Below, one piece after another: positions 16,532 through 27,167 of a stretch of 64,000 bases of DNA. Positions within the stretch are counted from its first letter, which is position 1, and each line of letters opens with the position of its first letter. The notes beneath the pieces were generated by a model that worked only from the letters and a program-made list of their open reading frames with translations, made no database searches and was not told the origin of the DNA. The translations under genes and the position numbers were made by a program. The stretch is from Microcoleus sp. EPA2 (lineage in GTDB: Bacteria; Cyanobacteriota; Cyanobacteriia; Cyanobacteriales; Microcoleaceae). The DNA lies in NCBI GenBank assembly GCA_020882975.1, contig JAHRFD010000016.1, positions 1 to 64,000 of the forward strand, read 5' to 3'.

Positions 16532-18616
16532 ATGCGTAAACTTTTGTTGCAAATAGTGGTATTAAGTCCAGTAATTTTAACTTGTTACTCCATCGCTCCC
16601 CAAAGTACGATCGCCCAAGAAATCGATCGCCAAACTGGCGCACCAACTCCCACCAATGTTTCTCAAGCAGCGGAAATTACAGCGAATAGCTGGGCTTTCC
16701 AAGCACTACTATCCTTAGCAAAACGCTACAGTTGCCCAATTGTCCCCTCACTTGGTACAACTTTAGGCGATCGACCTTTAAAACGCTCGGATTTTGCGGT
16801 AAGTTTAAATAGTTGTTTGGAAAAAGTCGATCGGGCGATCGCCACAGGTACACCCACAGTCAGCCCCGAAGATTTAGCCACAGTGCAACGTTTGCGATCG
16901 GAATTTGCCTCAGACTTAGCATCAATCAGTCCTTTACCAAAAGCAACACTTGATCCTAGGCCCCAAAATCCCCCACTTTCAGAGCCAGCTAGTGGAATAG
17001 CACCGCCACCTACTCCAGAAACAATTCCCCAGCGACAAGCAGCAATTCAAAATTCTACTCCTTTATCTAACAATCGTTCTCCTGGCAATTTTACAGGCAC
17101 TGATATATTAAGAAGTAGAAATTTTGAGGGCATGAATCCGCCAGCACCTACAATATCATCTCCGGCAAATCTGCCTGCACCAGAATTCGATCGCGAAGGA
17201 TACAACCGCATTTACGAAAACTCTTATCAGCGAGCTAGCAACAACCCACTGTCAACCTTTGGCATCGATGTCGATACAGCATCCTACAGCAATGTGCGAC
17301 GCTTTATCAATAGCGGTGTGATGCCGCCAAAAGATGCAGTGCGCTTGGAAGAACTAATTAATTACTTCACCTACGACTATCCACAGCCAAAAGGCGATCG
17401 ACCTTTTTCAATAAATACAGAAGTAGCCAATGCACCCTGGAATCCCCAACACAAATTAGTCCACATTGGCTTACAAGGAAAAAGCATTTCTACCAAAGAT
17501 TTACCACCGAACAATCTCGTATTTCTGATCGATGTTTCCGGTTCCATGAATTCCCCAGACAAATTGCCGCTACTCAAAGCATCTTTAAAATATCTCGTCA
17601 GCGAATTGAGAGCCAAAGATAGCGTTACAATCGTAGTCTACGCCGGAGCCGCCGGATTAGTTTTGCCCCCAACACCAGGAAACCAAAAAGAAAAGATCTT
17701 AGATTCCCTCGATAAGTTACAAGCAGGCGGCTCTACCGCAGGCGGGGCGGGCATTCAACTTGCCTATAAAGTTGCCAAAGAAAACTCGATCAAACAAGGA
17801 AACAACCGCGTTATTCTGGCAACAGACGGCGATTTTAATGTCGGCACTTCCAGCGATGGGGAACTGGTGCGCCTGATAGAAGAAAAGCGAGAGCAAGGAG
17901 TATTTCTAAGTGTTTTGGGATTTGGCACAGGTAATTTGCAAGATGCCAAAATGGAACAGCTAGCCGATAAAGGTAACGGCAATTACGCTTATATCGATAG
18001 TTTATTAGAAGCCAAAAAAGTGTTAGTCACTCAAATGGGAGGCACGCTATTTACCATCGCCAAAGATGTTAAAATTCAAGTAGAATTCAATCCAGCTAAA
18101 GTTCAAGCTTACCGTCTAGTTGGCTATGAAAATCGAGTTTTGCAAAATCAAGATTTTAATGACGACAAAAAAGATGCGGGTGAATTAGGTGCAGGACATT
18201 CGGTAACGGCAATTTACGAAATTATTCCGGTTGGTGTCGCCAGCGATGTCAAATTACCCGAAGTCGATCCATTAAAATATCAACCAAACCCAGGCACTCA
18301 GTCTGCATCTCAAACTGATGAATTGATGCAAGTCAAATTCCGTTATAAAAAACCTAACGAGACAGTCAGCCAGTTAATTACCCAGTCAGTAATTGACAAA
18401 CCCGTTAAATTGGAAAATACCTCTGCTAACTTCAGGTTTGCTGCTGCTGTAGCTGCTTTTGGGATGATTTTGAGAGATTCTGAGTACAAGGGAACAGCCA
18501 ATTTTGATGAAGTATTGAGGCTGGCAAGTCAGGCAAAAGGTGAAGACAAAGAAGGCTACCGTGCAGATTTTCTCCGTTTAGTTGAAAGCTGCAAGACGCT
18601 AGCGGCAAAAAACTGA
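16532..18616 (+). CDS. Secreted VWA-domain protein with SLH-like N-terminus
   Basis: A 694-residue exported protein. The signal peptide covers residues 1-29 (cleavage near TIAQE). A degenerate S-layer-homology-like segment follows (NSWAFQALLSLAKRYSCPIV then LKRSDFAVSLNSC, about 50-100), then a Pro/Ser-rich linker. The VWA_N region (PLSTFGIDVDTASYSNVRRF) precedes a von Willebrand A domain with an intact MIDAS motif DVSGSM (about 336) and ATDGDFNVG. A DUF3520-type C-terminal domain completes the YfbK-like architecture. It is likely attached to the outer envelope and may bind metal-dependent ligands; the partner is unknown. Confidence 0.87.
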   Translation: MRKLLLQIVVLSPVILTCYSIAPQSTIAQEIDRQTGAPTPTNVSQAAEITANSWAFQALLSLAKRYSCPIVPSLGTTLGDRPLKRSDFAVSLNSCLEKVDRAIATGTPTVSPEDLATVQRLRSEFASDLASISPLPKATLDPRPQNPPLSEPASGIAPPPTPETIPQRQAAIQNSTPLSNNRSPGNFTGTDILRSRNFEGMNPPAPTISSPANLPAPEFDREGYNRIYENSYQRASNNPLSTFGIDVDTASYSNVRRFINSGVMPPKDAVRLEELINYFTYDYPQPKGDRPFSINTEVANAPWNPQHKLVHIGLQGKSISTKDLPPNNLVFLIDVSGSMNSPDKLPLLKASLKYLVSELRAKDSVTIVVYAGAAGLVLPPTPGNQKEKILDSLDKLQAGGSTAGGAGIQLAYKVAKENSIKQGNNRVILATDGDFNVGTSSDGELVRLIEEKREQGVFLSVLGFGTGNLQDAKMEQLADKGNGNYAYIDSLLEAKKVLVTQMGGTLFTIAKDVKIQVEFNPAKVQAYRLVGYENRVLQNQDFNDDKKDAGELGAGHSVTAIYEIIPVGVASDVKLPEVDPLKYQPNPGTQSASQTDELMQVKFRYKKPNETVSQLITQSVIDKPVKLENTSANFRFAAAVAAFGMILRDSEYKGTANFDEVLRLASQAKGEDKEGYRADFLRLVESCKTLAAKN

Positions 18617-18631
18617 TGGTACTTCCTGAAA

Positions 18632-19432
18632 TTACTTAGTGGCTACCACAGCCAAATTCCAAGCCAACCGTTTCATCAAAGGCAACTTCTTTAACAAACC
18701 ATCCAACCCTTCTAACCGAGAATATTCTGGTTTTAATCTCTCTTGTTCAATAATAATCTTCTTCCAATAACGTTCCTCATTGGGATGCACTTTTTCGATT
18801 AAATAAAAACGTAAAAAAATCCAAAGCGATGTCAACCAAAATGTATCGTAAGCTGTCTCGGAAAACAAAGAGTTGACAAATTTCACAATATTAATATCCA
18901 AAGGAGTTTCATCCTCAGTGCGCACTTCAGTCGCCATCCTGCGGTAAACATTAATGACTGGATTGTGCTTCATCGGGTCCCAAAAACAAGCTTTGCCGCC
19001 CGGTTTCAACACGCGGTGCATTTCCCGAATCGCCTTTTCGGGTTCTGGTATATGGTGCAGTAAATTAGAAGCGTAAACAATATCAAAACTATTATCTGGG
19101 AAATCTAGCGCCATGGCATTTACCGTGCAACCTTCGATTTTGACGCCGTTTGTCTCTGCTAATTTCAGAGCAACTTCTACCATGCCCTGAGAATAGTCAG
19201 CCGCCGTACACAGCGCGCCTTTTTTTGCAAAATAAACGCTATTTTCTCCTGCACCACAGCCTAAATCTAGGAGGCGTTTGCCCGTGATGTCGCCCATTTG
19301 TTGGACGATGAATCTATTTTCGGGGGCGGTACAAGCTTCAAAGTAATCGTTGACGCGGATGCCGTCTACGTCGATTGTGGATGCCCAAGCATCGTGGAAT
19401 TGTCGCTCTTTTTGTAAGGTTTCTTCTTGCAT
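18632..19432 (-). CDS. Class I SAM-dependent methyltransferase
   Basis: A 266-residue methyltransferase of the Methyltransf_11/UbiE-like type. Motif I LLDLGCGAGENSVYFAKKG (about residues 53-71) binds S-adenosylmethionine, followed by AADYSQGM, FDIVYASNLLHHIPEPEKA (motif II, about 117-135) and LKPGGKACFWDP (motif III). The C-terminal third is helical and basic, possibly for membrane or lipid substrates. The substrate is unknown. It is convergent with the VWA gene, 15 bases apart, with no terminator visible between. Confidence 0.85.
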   Translation of the reverse strand: MQEETLQKERQFHDAWASTIDVDGIRVNDYFEACTAPENRFIVQQMGDITGKRLLDLGCGAGENSVYFAKKGALCTAADYSQGMVEVALKLAETNGVKIEGCTVNAMALDFPDNSFDIVYASNLLHHIPEPEKAIREMHRVLKPGGKACFWDPMKHNPVINVYRRMATEVRTEDETPLDINIVKFVNSLFSETAYDTFWLTSLWIFLRFYLIEKVHPNEERYWKKIIIEQERLKPEYSRLEGLDGLLKKLPLMKRLAWNLAVVATK

Positions 19433-19456
19433 ATTATGGAATCTTAATTAGTTGCA

Positions 19457-19540
19457 TGGGAATGATTTAACCGCAGAGAACACAGAGGGCACAGAGGAAG
19501 AGAATAGAGAGGTGAATAATTCAGATGCTACCGGATTTTA
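19457..19540 (+). repeat. Dispersed repeat, copy 3
   Basis: AATGATTTAACCGCAGAGAA, ACAGAGGGCACAGAGG, then GGTGAATAATTCAGATGC: the best preserved copy of the family. Just after it, GTAGGGCGAGCAATGCCCGC at 19592-19611 resembles a second small dispersed palindrome related to those at 26345 and 27736. Confidence 0.7.
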
Positions 19541-19650
19541 TCTAACTCGCTGCCAACAACATTTTCGCTGATTTTTTGGTAATTTTACAGCAGTAGGGCG
19601 AGCAATGCCCGCCCTACAAATTAACTGAAAATTGGTAAATAATTGCCAAT

Positions 19651-21273
19651 TTATGACTGAGCGACTGTTACAACTTTGGATGTCTTACCAGCAGTAGATT
19701 CCTGCTGCAATACTCCGTAAAGGCGATTTAAAGCGCTGATGTAAGCTTCGGCGGAGGCTACAAGAATGTCTGTATTGGCTGAGTGGCCGGAAAATACTTG
19801 GCCTTGGTGACGCAAGCGAATTGTGACTTCGCCGATCGCATCAATTCCCGCTGTCACCGATTGTACCGAAAACTCAATCAACTCATTGGGGAGATTTACT
19901 ACCCGGTTAATTGCTCTGTAAATTGCATCTACTGGGCCAGTGCCGATCGCCGCATCTGTCAATTCTTCTCCCGTCGGAGTCCGCACGGTGACTGTAGCTG
20001 TGGGACGAGATTTGTCGCCACAGGAAACCTGCACTAATTCTAACCGGAAAAGTTCCGGTGCTTGATGGACTTCGTTGTTGGCGATCGCCTCCAAGTCCCA
20101 ATCAGTAATCTCTTTTTTCTTGTCAGCTAAATCCTTAAATTTGACAAAAGCCTTATTTAGTTCATCATCAGCCATTTCAAAACCCAACTCTTTCAAGCGA
20201 GTCTGAAAAGCGTGACGGCCGGACAATTTGCCCAACACAATTTGATTTTCGGTTAAGCCGATGGATTCAGCGTCCATAATCTCGTAGGTCCGCTTATTTT
20301 TCAGCACCCCGTCTTGGTGAATTCCCGACTCGTGAGCGAAGGCATTTGCCCCTACAATCGCCTTATTTGGCTGCACCAACATCCCGGTCAAATTGGAAAC
20401 TAAGCGCGATGTTTTGTAAATTTGGCGCGAGTCAATATTGGTCAGTGGCTCTTCTGATTCTGCTGGTCTACCCAAAAATGGATTAAAATATTGACGTCGC
20501 ACGTACAGGGCCATCACTAACTCTTCCAGAGCGGCATTTCCGGCTCGTTCGCCAATGCCATTAATCGTGCATTCCAACTGTCTTGCACCATTTTTAACTG
20601 CTTCCAAAAAGTTAGCTACTGCTAGTCCTAAATCATTGTGACCGTGGACTGAAATAATTGCGCGATCGATATTGGGGACATTTTCTTTAATTCCCCTAAT
20701 CAAAGCACCATACTCGCTGGGAGTTGTGTAGCCGACTGTATCGGGAATATTCACAGTGGTGGCCCCGGCTGCGATCGCCTGTTCCAGAACTTGATATAAA
20801 AACTCTGGTTCAGAACGGCAAGCATCTTCGGGGGAAAATTCCACATCTTCGACAAAAGACTTAGCATAAGCTACCATTTCTGGCACTATTTCCAGCACTT
20901 GGGCCCGCGTCTTTTTCAGTTTATATTCCAAGTGAATATCAGACGTAGCCAGAAACGTATGAATTCGCGCATTGGCGGCTGGCTTCAGAGCTTCGGCTGC
21001 TGTTTTGATGTCTGGCTTTCTTGCCCTGGCTAAGCCACAAATTGTCGGCCCATTTTCTGTGCCCACTGCTCTGGCTATTTTTTGAACTGCCTCAAAATCG
21101 CCGGGGCTGGTGAAAGGGAAACCTGCTTCGATGATGTCTACACCCAATCTGGCTAACTGACGGGCGATCGTCAGTTTTTCCTCCACATTCAGAGATGCGC
21201 CTGGAGATTGTTCTCCGTCGCGCAAAGTCGTATCAAAAATCAGAATCCGGTCTTGCTTTTGTTGAGTGTTCAT
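19651..21273 (-). CDS. leuA: 2-isopropylmalate synthase
   Basis: A 540-residue enzyme condensing acetyl-CoA with 2-oxoisovalerate, the first step of leucine biosynthesis. The catalytic TIM barrel begins [18 protein letters not shown], with the metal-binding [12 protein letters not shown] (about 200-212) and NGIGERAGN. The C-terminal LeuA regulatory domain (about 385-520) should confer leucine feedback inhibition. I start at the ATG at 21271-21273 (MNTQQK), as in cyanobacterial orthologues. An in-frame TTG at 21282 has better spacing to GGGA and is the alternative. It is monocistronic, with a heptamer repeat upstream. Confidence 0.96.
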   Translation of the reverse strand: MNTQQKQDRILIFDTTLRDGEQSPGASLNVEEKLTIARQLARLGVDIIEAGFPFTSPGDFEAVQKIARAVGTENGPTICGLARARKPDIKTAAEALKPAANARIHTFLATSDIHLEYKLKKTRAQVLEIVPEMVAYAKSFVEDVEFSPEDACRSEPEFLYQVLEQAIAAGATTVNIPDTVGYTTPSEYGALIRGIKENVPNIDRAIISVHGHNDLGLAVANFLEAVKNGARQLECTINGIGERAGNAALEELVMALYVRRQYFNPFLGRPAESEEPLTNIDSRQIYKTSRLVSNLTGMLVQPNKAIVGANAFAHESGIHQDGVLKNKRTYEIMDAESIGLTENQIVLGKLSGRHAFQTRLKELGFEMADDELNKAFVKFKDLADKKKEITDWDLEAIANNEVHQAPELFRLELVQVSCGDKSRPTATVTVRTPTGEELTDAAIGTGPVDAIYRAINRVVNLPNELIEFSVQSVTAGIDAIGEVTIRLRHQGQVFSGHSANTDILVASAEAYISALNRLYGVLQQESTAGKTSKVVTVAQS

Positions 21274-21365
21274 ATTTTTCAAAAATTATCCCTTGAATTT
21301 TAGGTGTACACCGTTTTTGGCAATTAGTCCTTCGTCACTATTCTATTTTTTATACCTCCCCACCC

Positions 21366-21452
21366 TAACTAATAACTATTAACTAATAACTACTAACTAA
21401 TAACTACTAACTACTAACTAATAACTACTAACTAATAACTACTAACTAATAA
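21366..21452. repeat. Heptanucleotide tandem repeats (TAACTAA / CTACTAA)
   Basis: About 90 bases made almost wholly of AACTAAT and AACTACT units, immediately downstream of the NYN gene's stop codon and upstream of leuA. Such arrays are length-variable in filamentous cyanobacteria. Confidence 0.9.
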
Positions 21453-21974
21453 CTAATAATCCATTTTTTCGATATGTTCCCTAATTTCATTTAAGTCTAT
21501 ATACCTATCTGTGGCATTTCGGAGTTCTCTGGCAATCATGCCTTCGGTTGATACCACAGTAATATGAGTATTTTTCGAGCGCAGTAGCTCGATCGCTCTT
21601 TCAAAATCCCCATCCCCGCTAAACAGCACCACTTGGTCATATTGATCCACCGTATTAAACATATCAACCACAATTTCTATGTCTAAATTAGCCTTTTGAG
21701 AATATCGACCAGAAGCATCATCGTAATATTCCTTAAGAATCTTTGTGCGGACTGTGTAACCCAGACTGATTAAAGCATCTCGAAACCCCCTTTGATCTTG
21801 CGGGTCTTTCAGACCTGTATACCAGAAAGCATTAATCAAGATTACATTGGGCTGCGAAGTTTTGAAATATTCAAGCACCCTACGGGGATCAAAAAACCAA
21901 CCGTTCTTTTGTTGAGCGTAGAACATATTGTTCCCGTCCACAAAAATAGAAAGGCGGTTCATTAAGTTTGTCAT
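21453..21974 (-). CDS. NYN-domain protein (LabA/DUF88 family)
   Basis: A 173-residue PIN-like NYN domain protein. Acidic residues expected of the nuclease-like site are present: IFVDGNNMFYAQQKNG (about 9-24), ANLDIEIVVDM (about 99-109) and LFSGDGDFERAIELLR (about 120-135). The opening VDGNNMFYAQQKNGWFFDPR is characteristic of LabA-like cyanobacterial proteins; LabA in Synechococcus elongatus takes part in negative feedback on circadian transcription. Whether this copy is the true LabA or a LabA-like paralogue cannot be settled from the sequence. RNase activity is inferred, not demonstrated, for the family. Confidence 0.82.
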   Translation of the reverse strand: MTNLMNRLSIFVDGNNMFYAQQKNGWFFDPRRVLEYFKTSQPNVILINAFWYTGLKDPQDQRGFRDALISLGYTVRTKILKEYYDDASGRYSQKANLDIEIVVDMFNTVDQYDQVVLFSGDGDFERAIELLRSKNTHITVVSTEGMIARELRNATDRYIDLNEIREHIEKMDY

Positions 21975-22342
21975 AGAACTTAGACCTAATAATTGTAGAA
22001 AGAAATTAATCTAAATATCACATTTTAGCAATATGGAGCTAACTGAGGCAATAGATTAAACTTCAGAAAACTCTATCTCCCCAGTATTTCATATTTTAGG
22101 CTCTACCGCCAGAGGGCTTTTTTAAAAGCTCCCATAATTGAGCCATCCTGCCAAAAAACCAGACATCTATCAACTAAGCGGGGCGGCTTCGGTGTCAAGG
22201 TTAATGGGGGTTCTAACGACTGACTACAGCCCGACCGCCTGCGTGGCATAGCGCAGCGCCTTGGCAACACCTTTTCCGTTACAAATGTTAGAAAAAGTCT
22301 TGCTGTTAATCAACCCCCTCATTTTATAGCAGCCCACCCAGC
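21975..22342. other. Intergenic region
   Basis: Between the NYN gene and a LuxR-type regulator lie 368 bases with no gene-like frame. Around 22230-22275 is a GC-rich stretch (CTGCGTGGCATAGCGCAGCG) resembling dispersed cyanobacterial repeats; nothing else is recognised. Confidence 0.4.
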
Positions 22343-22993
22343 TTAAGCTTTTTTGCTTTCTAATGCCCAGCGAGCTAACTCTGTCCGGTTGTGGAGACCG
22401 GTTTTGCCTAGCATATTGCTGACGTGGCTTTCTATAGTTCGCTGGCTGACATTCATTACCTCTGCGATTTGGCGGTTTGCCATACCTTGGGCTAGCAACT
22501 GTACCACCTTTAACTCAGTGGGAGTCAATTCGACATTGCGTCGCGCTTTAATTTTGAGCCCGCTGTCAATACCTTCATTGCGGTGCCGAATCAAGCGGGA
22601 TGCGGCTTTCAAAGAAGATTCTACTTGAGCTACCAGTTCTTCGGGCTCAAAAGGTTTAACTATATAAACATCAGCCCCCGTGCTCAAGCCTTTTACTCGG
22701 TCTGAGCTTTGACCTTTAGCAGATAAGAATAGAACAGGAATCCAGTTAGTGCGAGGGTCTTCTCTGATGTGCTTGACTAGAGTGTACCCATCCATTTCCG
22801 GCATCATCACATCGCAGATGATCAAGTCGGGAACTTCTTGTTCTAGTTTTTCCAGAGCGTGTCTGCCGTTTTCTGCTGTAATGACGTTATAACCCCGAAA
22901 CTCTAAGTAATCCTTGACTAGCAAGATCAAGTTGGGGTCGTCGTCAACCAGCATCAGCCTTTTTTGCTCTCCTGAATTATTTTCCTTTGTCAT
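22343..22993 (-). CDS. NarL/LuxR-type response regulator (Ycf29-like)
   Basis: A 216-residue transcription factor. The receiver domain (about 12-125) has the acidic pair VDDDPN, the phosphoacceptor Asp in LIICDVMMPEMDGY (about 59) and the conserved Lys in YIVKPF. The LuxR helix-turn-helix (about 150-212) reads LTPTELKVVQLLAQG then MANRQIAEVMNVSQRTIESH. The receiver is unusually OmpR-like for a NarL protein, a combination seen in the cyanobacterial/plastid Ycf29 group; I offer that as the likely orthology. No kinase is adjacent. Confidence 0.87.
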   Translation of the reverse strand: MTKENNSGEQKRLMLVDDDPNLILLVKDYLEFRGYNVITAENGRHALEKLEQEVPDLIICDVMMPEMDGYTLVKHIREDPRTNWIPVLFLSAKGQSSDRVKGLSTGADVYIVKPFEPEELVAQVESSLKAASRLIRHRNEGIDSGLKIKARRNVELTPTELKVVQLLAQGMANRQIAEVMNVSQRTIESHVSNMLGKTGLHNRTELARWALESKKA

Positions 22994-23527
22994 GTTAATT
23001 CCCGCTAAAGTATTCCGCTGGCTTGCTTGTTTTCACTCCGGTGTTTTCGGGCCGTCCCCCCTTATCCCCTGCGGGGGTTTGGAGGACGGTGATGGGGTGA
23101 AGGGATTGCGGTGAGGGGAAAGCGGGGCGGGTATTACCGCTTCCGAACCTGTGGTTGATGCCCGTTTGTGAATGTCTTGCGACTAGGAACGGAGCCAAAA
23201 CCTGTGATGGGCGATCGATCCTGTAACGATCGACCTTAATTGATTGGAGACTGTCTGGGAGAGCCTTAGTTATATTTAATCTCGATCGGTTTAATTGCAG
23301 GTTGATGCCCCGGTTTTAAATGATACTTCTGATATAGAGAGATTTAAGCAGAATCCCTACTTACGTGTTTAACTTTTTCTAGTGTAGTTTGGCAAATTGC
23401 TTACTGCCTAGCACTGAGAAACTTTTTGGGCAAACTCACGCTACTTTGAGCTGTCACAGGTGCGATCGACTCGACACTGAACGGTCATCAGATTCTCACC
23501 CTTAAATTTAACATTTAAACGCTACAA
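22994..23527. other. Intergenic region
   Basis: A 534-base stretch between the LuxR-type regulator and the ferredoxin-like gene. It contains a GC-rich inverted block around 23050-23130 (CCCCTTATCCCCTGCGGGG then G-rich) and AT-rich DNA beyond. No coding frame of natural composition and no recognised RNA. Confidence 0.4.
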
Positions 23528-23953
23528 TTAAAGGTTTTGCTCCCTCTGAGTTGTTACTGGTAAAGGTTGAGTCAAGAAAGCGTATTCTTGAACCACCTGG
23601 GAGTTGAGGAGATGTTCCTGAATAATTCTCTCGATGACGGCGGGTGTAACGTCGCGATACCAAACTCCGTCTGGATAGACTACCATGATTGGCCCTTGAG
23701 TACAAACTCGTAGGCAATTGGCTTTGGTACGAAAGATGCAGGTAGGCCGTGAGACACTGGGCCGATCCAATCCCAGTTCTTGCAAGCGTTTTTTGAGGTA
23801 ATTCCATGCTTCGAGACTGGCGGCGCGATCGCAGCACTTGGGTACGGTTTGGTCGGCACAGATAAAAATATGTCGCTCTATGTGAGCCAGTCCCAGGTTT
23901 TCCACACACACCCTCAAGTCTTGAGAGCAAGATTCATCCTGATTTTCTGACAT
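23528..23953 (-). CDS. Thioredoxin-like [2Fe-2S] ferredoxin
   Basis: A 141-residue protein of the thioredoxin-like 2Fe-2S ferredoxin group (COG3411). Cysteines match the cluster pattern: [15 protein letters not shown] (about 28-42), then [20 protein letters not shown] (about 69-88) with a following [10 protein letters not shown]. The fold resembles the NuoE C-terminal domain and Aquifex-type ferredoxins. It should carry electrons, but the partner is unknown. It is a single gene; upstream is pyrimidine-rich CCCACTCTCC-like simple sequence. Confidence 0.85.
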   Translation of the reverse strand: MSENQDESCSQDLRVCVENLGLAHIERHIFICADQTVPKCCDRAASLEAWNYLKKRLQELGLDRPSVSRPTCIFRTKANCLRVCTQGPIMVVYPDGVWYRDVTPAVIERIIQEHLLNSQVVQEYAFLTQPLPVTTQREQNL

Positions 23954-24113
23954 CTGAATTCCTTGGTAAATAGATTTTAAATTTTACCTCACTCCCCCAC
24001 TCTCCCCCTCTGGGACTCCCCCAGTCTCCGCCACTTTCCGACTCTCCCACTCCTTCTGGGTTCGGGAACCCGTACAGACACGCAAGTTGCGATCGCCCTT
24101 AACTAAAGCTAAA

Positions 24114-24140
24114 TTAGCACTCAGGAGTCGAGAGTGCTAA
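24114..24140 (+). promoter_or_regulatory. CIRCE operator (HrcA site) of groESL
   Basis: TTAGCACTC-N9-GAGTGCTAA is a perfect CIRCE inverted repeat, 86 bases before the groES start codon. It is the binding site of the HrcA repressor, which releases groESL on heat or light stress. Confidence 0.96.
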
Positions 24141-24226
24141 TATGTCAGTTGTAAGTAGTCGGCTGTTGCTTGGACAGTGACTCCTGACCACTGACTGACG
24201 ACAATCTGTAATCTGGAGATTTATTT

Positions 24227-24538
24227 ATGGCAGCAGTATCACTGAGTGTTTCTACCGTTAAACCACTAGGCGAGCGCGTGTTCGTGAAAGTAAGCGCTAG
24301 CGAAGAAAAAACCGCCGGCGGCATCCTTCTGCCTGACACAGCCAAAGAAAAGCCCCAAGTAGGGGAAGTCGCGGCAGTGGGCCCCGGCAAACGCAATGAC
24401 GACGGTCAGCGCGTGGAAATGGAAGTCAAAGTCGGTGACAAAGTTCTCTACTCGAAGTATGCCGGCACCGACATCAAACTTGGCACCGACGAATACGTCT
24501 TGTTGGCAGAAAAAGATATTCTGGCGATCGTTAACTAA
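24227..24538 (+). CDS. groES: Co-chaperonin GroES
   Basis: A 103-residue cap of the GroEL chaperonin. It is a complete Cpn10: [12 protein letters not shown] at the start, the mobile loop [19 protein letters not shown] (about residues 26-44), [11 protein letters not shown] and the C-terminal EKDILAIVN. It is followed 144 bases later by groEL, with ATTAGTC-type repeats between. The CIRCE element upstream implies HrcA control of both genes. Confidence 0.98.
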   Translation: MAAVSLSVSTVKPLGERVFVKVSASEEKTAGGILLPDTAKEKPQVGEVAAVGPGKRNDDGQRVEMEVKVGDKVLYSKYAGTDIKLGTDEYVLLAEKDILAIVN

Positions 24539-24682
24539 TTAATCCTTAGTCATTAGTCATTAGTCATCAGTCATTAGTTCGATCGCCCATAACGCAAAAA
24601 AACTAATGACACAGGACAAATGACTGATATCAATCACCGCCTACAAAATCGCAAATCTTAAACCCAAAACCCCCAAAAAACT

Positions 24683-26323
24683 ATGGCTAAGCGTATAATC
24701 TACAACGAAAATGCACGTCGCGCCCTCGAACGCGGTATGGACATTCTCGCCGAAGCAGTAGCAGTCACCCTCGGTCCCAAAGGCCGTAACGTAGTTCTCG
24801 AAAAGAAATTCGGAGCTCCTCAAATCGTCAATGACGGCGTTACCATCGCCAAAGAAATCGAACTAGAAGACCATGTAGAAAACACAGGCGTTGCTCTAAT
24901 TCGTCAAGCCGCTTCCAAAACCAACGACGCAGCAGGCGACGGCACCACAACTGCTACCGTTCTCGCCCACGCAATGGTCAAAGAAGGCCTGCGGAACGTA
25001 GCTGCTGGTGCAAATGCGATCGCCCTCAAACGCGGTGTTGACAAAGCAACCACCTTTTTGGTAGAAAAGATTGCCGAACACGCCAAACAAGTAGAAGATT
25101 CTAAAGCCATCGCTCAAGTCGGCTCCATCTCCGCCGGCAACGACGACGAAGTTGGCCAAATGATTGCCAACGCCATGGACAAAGTGGGCAAAGAAGGCGT
25201 GATTTCCCTTGAAGAAGGCAAATCCATGACCACCGAACTCGAAATCACCGAAGGGATGCGCTTCGACAAAGGCTACATTTCGCCTTACTTCGTCACCGAC
25301 ACCGAACGGATGGAAGCAGTGCTTGACAATCCCTTCATCTTGCTGACAGACAAAAAAATCGGCATGGTACAAGACTTAGTACCAGTGCTCGAACAAGTAG
25401 CACGTTCTGGAAGCCCGCTGCTGATCATTGCAGAAGACATTGAGAAAGAAGCTTTAGCTACCCTCGTTGTCAACAAACTGCGCGGTGTGCTGAATGTAAC
25501 TGCTGTCAAAGCACCTGGTTTTGGCGATCGACGCAAAGCCATGTTAGAAGATATCGCCGTATTGACCGGCGGTCAACTAATCACCGAAGACGCCGGTTTG
25601 AAACTGGAAAACACCAAACTGGACATGATCGGCAAAGCTCGCCGCATCACCATCACCAAAGACAGCACCACAATTGTTGCCGAAGGTAACGAAGTCGCTG
25701 TCAAATCTCGCTGCGAACAAATTCGTCGTCAAATGGACGAAACCGAATCTTCCTACGACAAAGAAAAACTGCAAGAACGCTTGGCCAAATTGGCTGGTGG
25801 CGTTGCAGTCATCAAAGTTGGCGCTGCGACTGAAACCGAAATGAAGGATCGCAAACTGCGTTTAGAAGATGCGATCAACGCCACCAAAGCTGCTGTGGAA
25901 GAAGGCATCGTTCCTGGTGGTGGTACAACTTTAGCTCACCTGACTCCTCAATTAGAAGAGTGGGCTAATGGCAACCTCAAGGGCGAAGAATTGACCGGCG
26001 CATTAATTGTTGCCCGTGCTTTGGCTGCTCCTCTGAAGCGGATTGCTGAAAATGCTGGTTTGAATGGCGCTGTCATCGCTGAGCGCGTCAAAGAAAAGCC
26101 ATTTAACGTTGGTTTCAACGCAGCGACAAATGAGTTTGTCGATATGTTTGAAGCTGGTATCGTTGACCCTGCGAAGGTGACTCGCTCTGCTCTGCAAAAT
26201 GCAGCATCTATTGCTGGCATGGTGCTGACAACCGAGTGCATCGTTGTTGACAAGCCTGAACCGAAGGAAGGCGCTGCTGCTGGCGGTGGCGGCGGCATGG
26301 GTGGCGGCGACTTCGATTATTAA
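24683..26323 (+). CDS. groEL: Chaperonin GroEL
   Basis: A 546-residue 60-kDa chaperonin subunit that folds proteins in an ATP-driven double ring. Landmarks include [48 protein letters not shown] and [15 protein letters not shown]. The C-terminus is the glycine/methionine tail [13 protein letters not shown], rather than the plain GGM repeat of other copies. Cyanobacteria usually have two groEL genes; being next to groES with a CIRCE site makes this the groESL-operon copy. Confidence 0.98.
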   Translation: MAKRIIYNENARRALERGMDILAEAVAVTLGPKGRNVVLEKKFGAPQIVNDGVTIAKEIELEDHVENTGVALIRQAASKTNDAAGDGTTTATVLAHAMVKEGLRNVAAGANAIALKRGVDKATTFLVEKIAEHAKQVEDSKAIAQVGSISAGNDDEVGQMIANAMDKVGKEGVISLEEGKSMTTELEITEGMRFDKGYISPYFVTDTERMEAVLDNPFILLTDKKIGMVQDLVPVLEQVARSGSPLLIIAEDIEKEALATLVVNKLRGVLNVTAVKAPGFGDRRKAMLEDIAVLTGGQLITEDAGLKLENTKLDMIGKARRITITKDSTTIVAEGNEVAVKSRCEQIRRQMDETESSYDKEKLQERLAKLAGGVAVIKVGAATETEMKDRKLRLEDAINATKAAVEEGIVPGGGTTLAHLTPQLEEWANGNLKGEELTGALIVARALAAPLKRIAENAGLNGAVIAERVKEKPFNVGFNAATNEFVDMFEAGIVDPAKVTRSALQNAASIAGMVLTTECIVVDKPEPKEGAAAGGGGGMGGGDFDY

Positions 26324-26344
26324 TCGATAGTCGATCGTTTGATG

Positions 26345-26366
26345 GGGCGGGCTTTAGGGCCTGCCC
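26345..26366 (+). terminator. Hairpin downstream of groEL
   Basis: GGGCGGGC (26345-26352) pairs with GCCTGCCC (26359-26366) over 8 bp with one G.U pair and a 6-base loop, 21 bases after the groEL stop. Only two or three T residues follow, so it may be a dispersed palindrome that also serves as a 3' end. Confidence 0.6.
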
Positions 26367-26533
26367 TGTTAAATTGATAACGGTTTTTAGCATAGGCATA
26401 ACTTTAACTCTGAAGCGAAATTAACTAAACGCACAATCCATAAGGGCCCCGTGCCTCTGTAATCAAAACGCGAGCGAGGTTATATACCCAAAAGCCTAAC
26501 CCTGCGTGACCGTTGCTAAACAGAGGAGTTAAA

Positions 26534-26980
26534 ATGCCCCAAAAAACCGTTTCCCTATCTAAAAAATGTATTCTGGATACCGATCACGTTTCACTCATTC
26601 TCCAGAATAGTCCTCAAGTTATCACCAACGCAGCAAAACATGAGATTTCCGTCACTATTGTCACGGTTCAAGAACTCTTCAATGGCTGGGTTGGCAGGAT
26701 TAACCATCCGTCCCAGGTGGATAACTTACCTGGACTCTATTATAAACTTTGGACAACTGTAAAATTTCTCCAAACTATTGAGGTACTGAACTTTACACCG
26801 GAAGCTGATACTTGTCTCAAGAAACTGTTAAAGGATCACCCGCCCCTGCGGAAAAAGCCCCTGCAAAAAGATATGCGGATTGCAGCCATTGCCTTATCCG
26901 TCGGTGCTACGGTGATCACTGGCAACAAACGAGACTTTGGGCAAGTTCCCGGACTCTCGATCGAAGATTGGACGCTGTAG
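26534..26980 (+). CDS. VapC-type PIN-domain toxin
   Basis: A 148-residue PIN-domain ribonuclease of the type II toxin group. Catalytic acids are in place: CILDTDHVSLILQ (about 12-24), the Glu in VTVQELFNGW (about 52), Asp in KDMRIAAIALSVGATVITGN (about 114) and Asp in KRDFGQVPGL. The ATG at 26534 has an excellent site GAGGAG at 26523-26528; the frame is open to 26513 but without a start signal. No antitoxin precedes it, which is unusual. A candidate antitoxin lies 187 bases downstream. Confidence 0.82.
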   Translation: MPQKTVSLSKKCILDTDHVSLILQNSPQVITNAAKHEISVTIVTVQELFNGWVGRINHPSQVDNLPGLYYKLWTTVKFLQTIEVLNFTPEADTCLKKLLKDHPPLRKKPLQKDMRIAAIALSVGATVITGNKRDFGQVPGLSIEDWTL

Positions 26981-27167
26981 TGCGTTGGGGAACCCCGCCG
27001 AAGGCATTGCTGCTTTTCCGTATGGTGCGTTGGGGGATAAAACCCAACATTCATCCATCGGGATTTAGTGTGACTTTGGGTTCATAGCGATCGCCCCTTG
27101 CCGGAAATGGTGAGGGATTTTTTTCTGCGATACAATCAAGACAGCACTTAAAAATCGTGATTGAAAC

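Noticed and set aside
21366..21452. CRISPR-like regular repeats
   Set aside because: The units are 7 bases with no unique spacers, so they are short tandem repeats. The window has no cas genes.
23508..23930. 140-codon minus frame overlapping the ferredoxin-like gene
   Set aside because: The other frame carries the conserved cysteine pattern; this one is its shadow.
24896..26298. Several frames antisense to groEL
   Set aside because: They are mirror frames caused by the strong codon bias of groEL; none has a start signal or natural composition.
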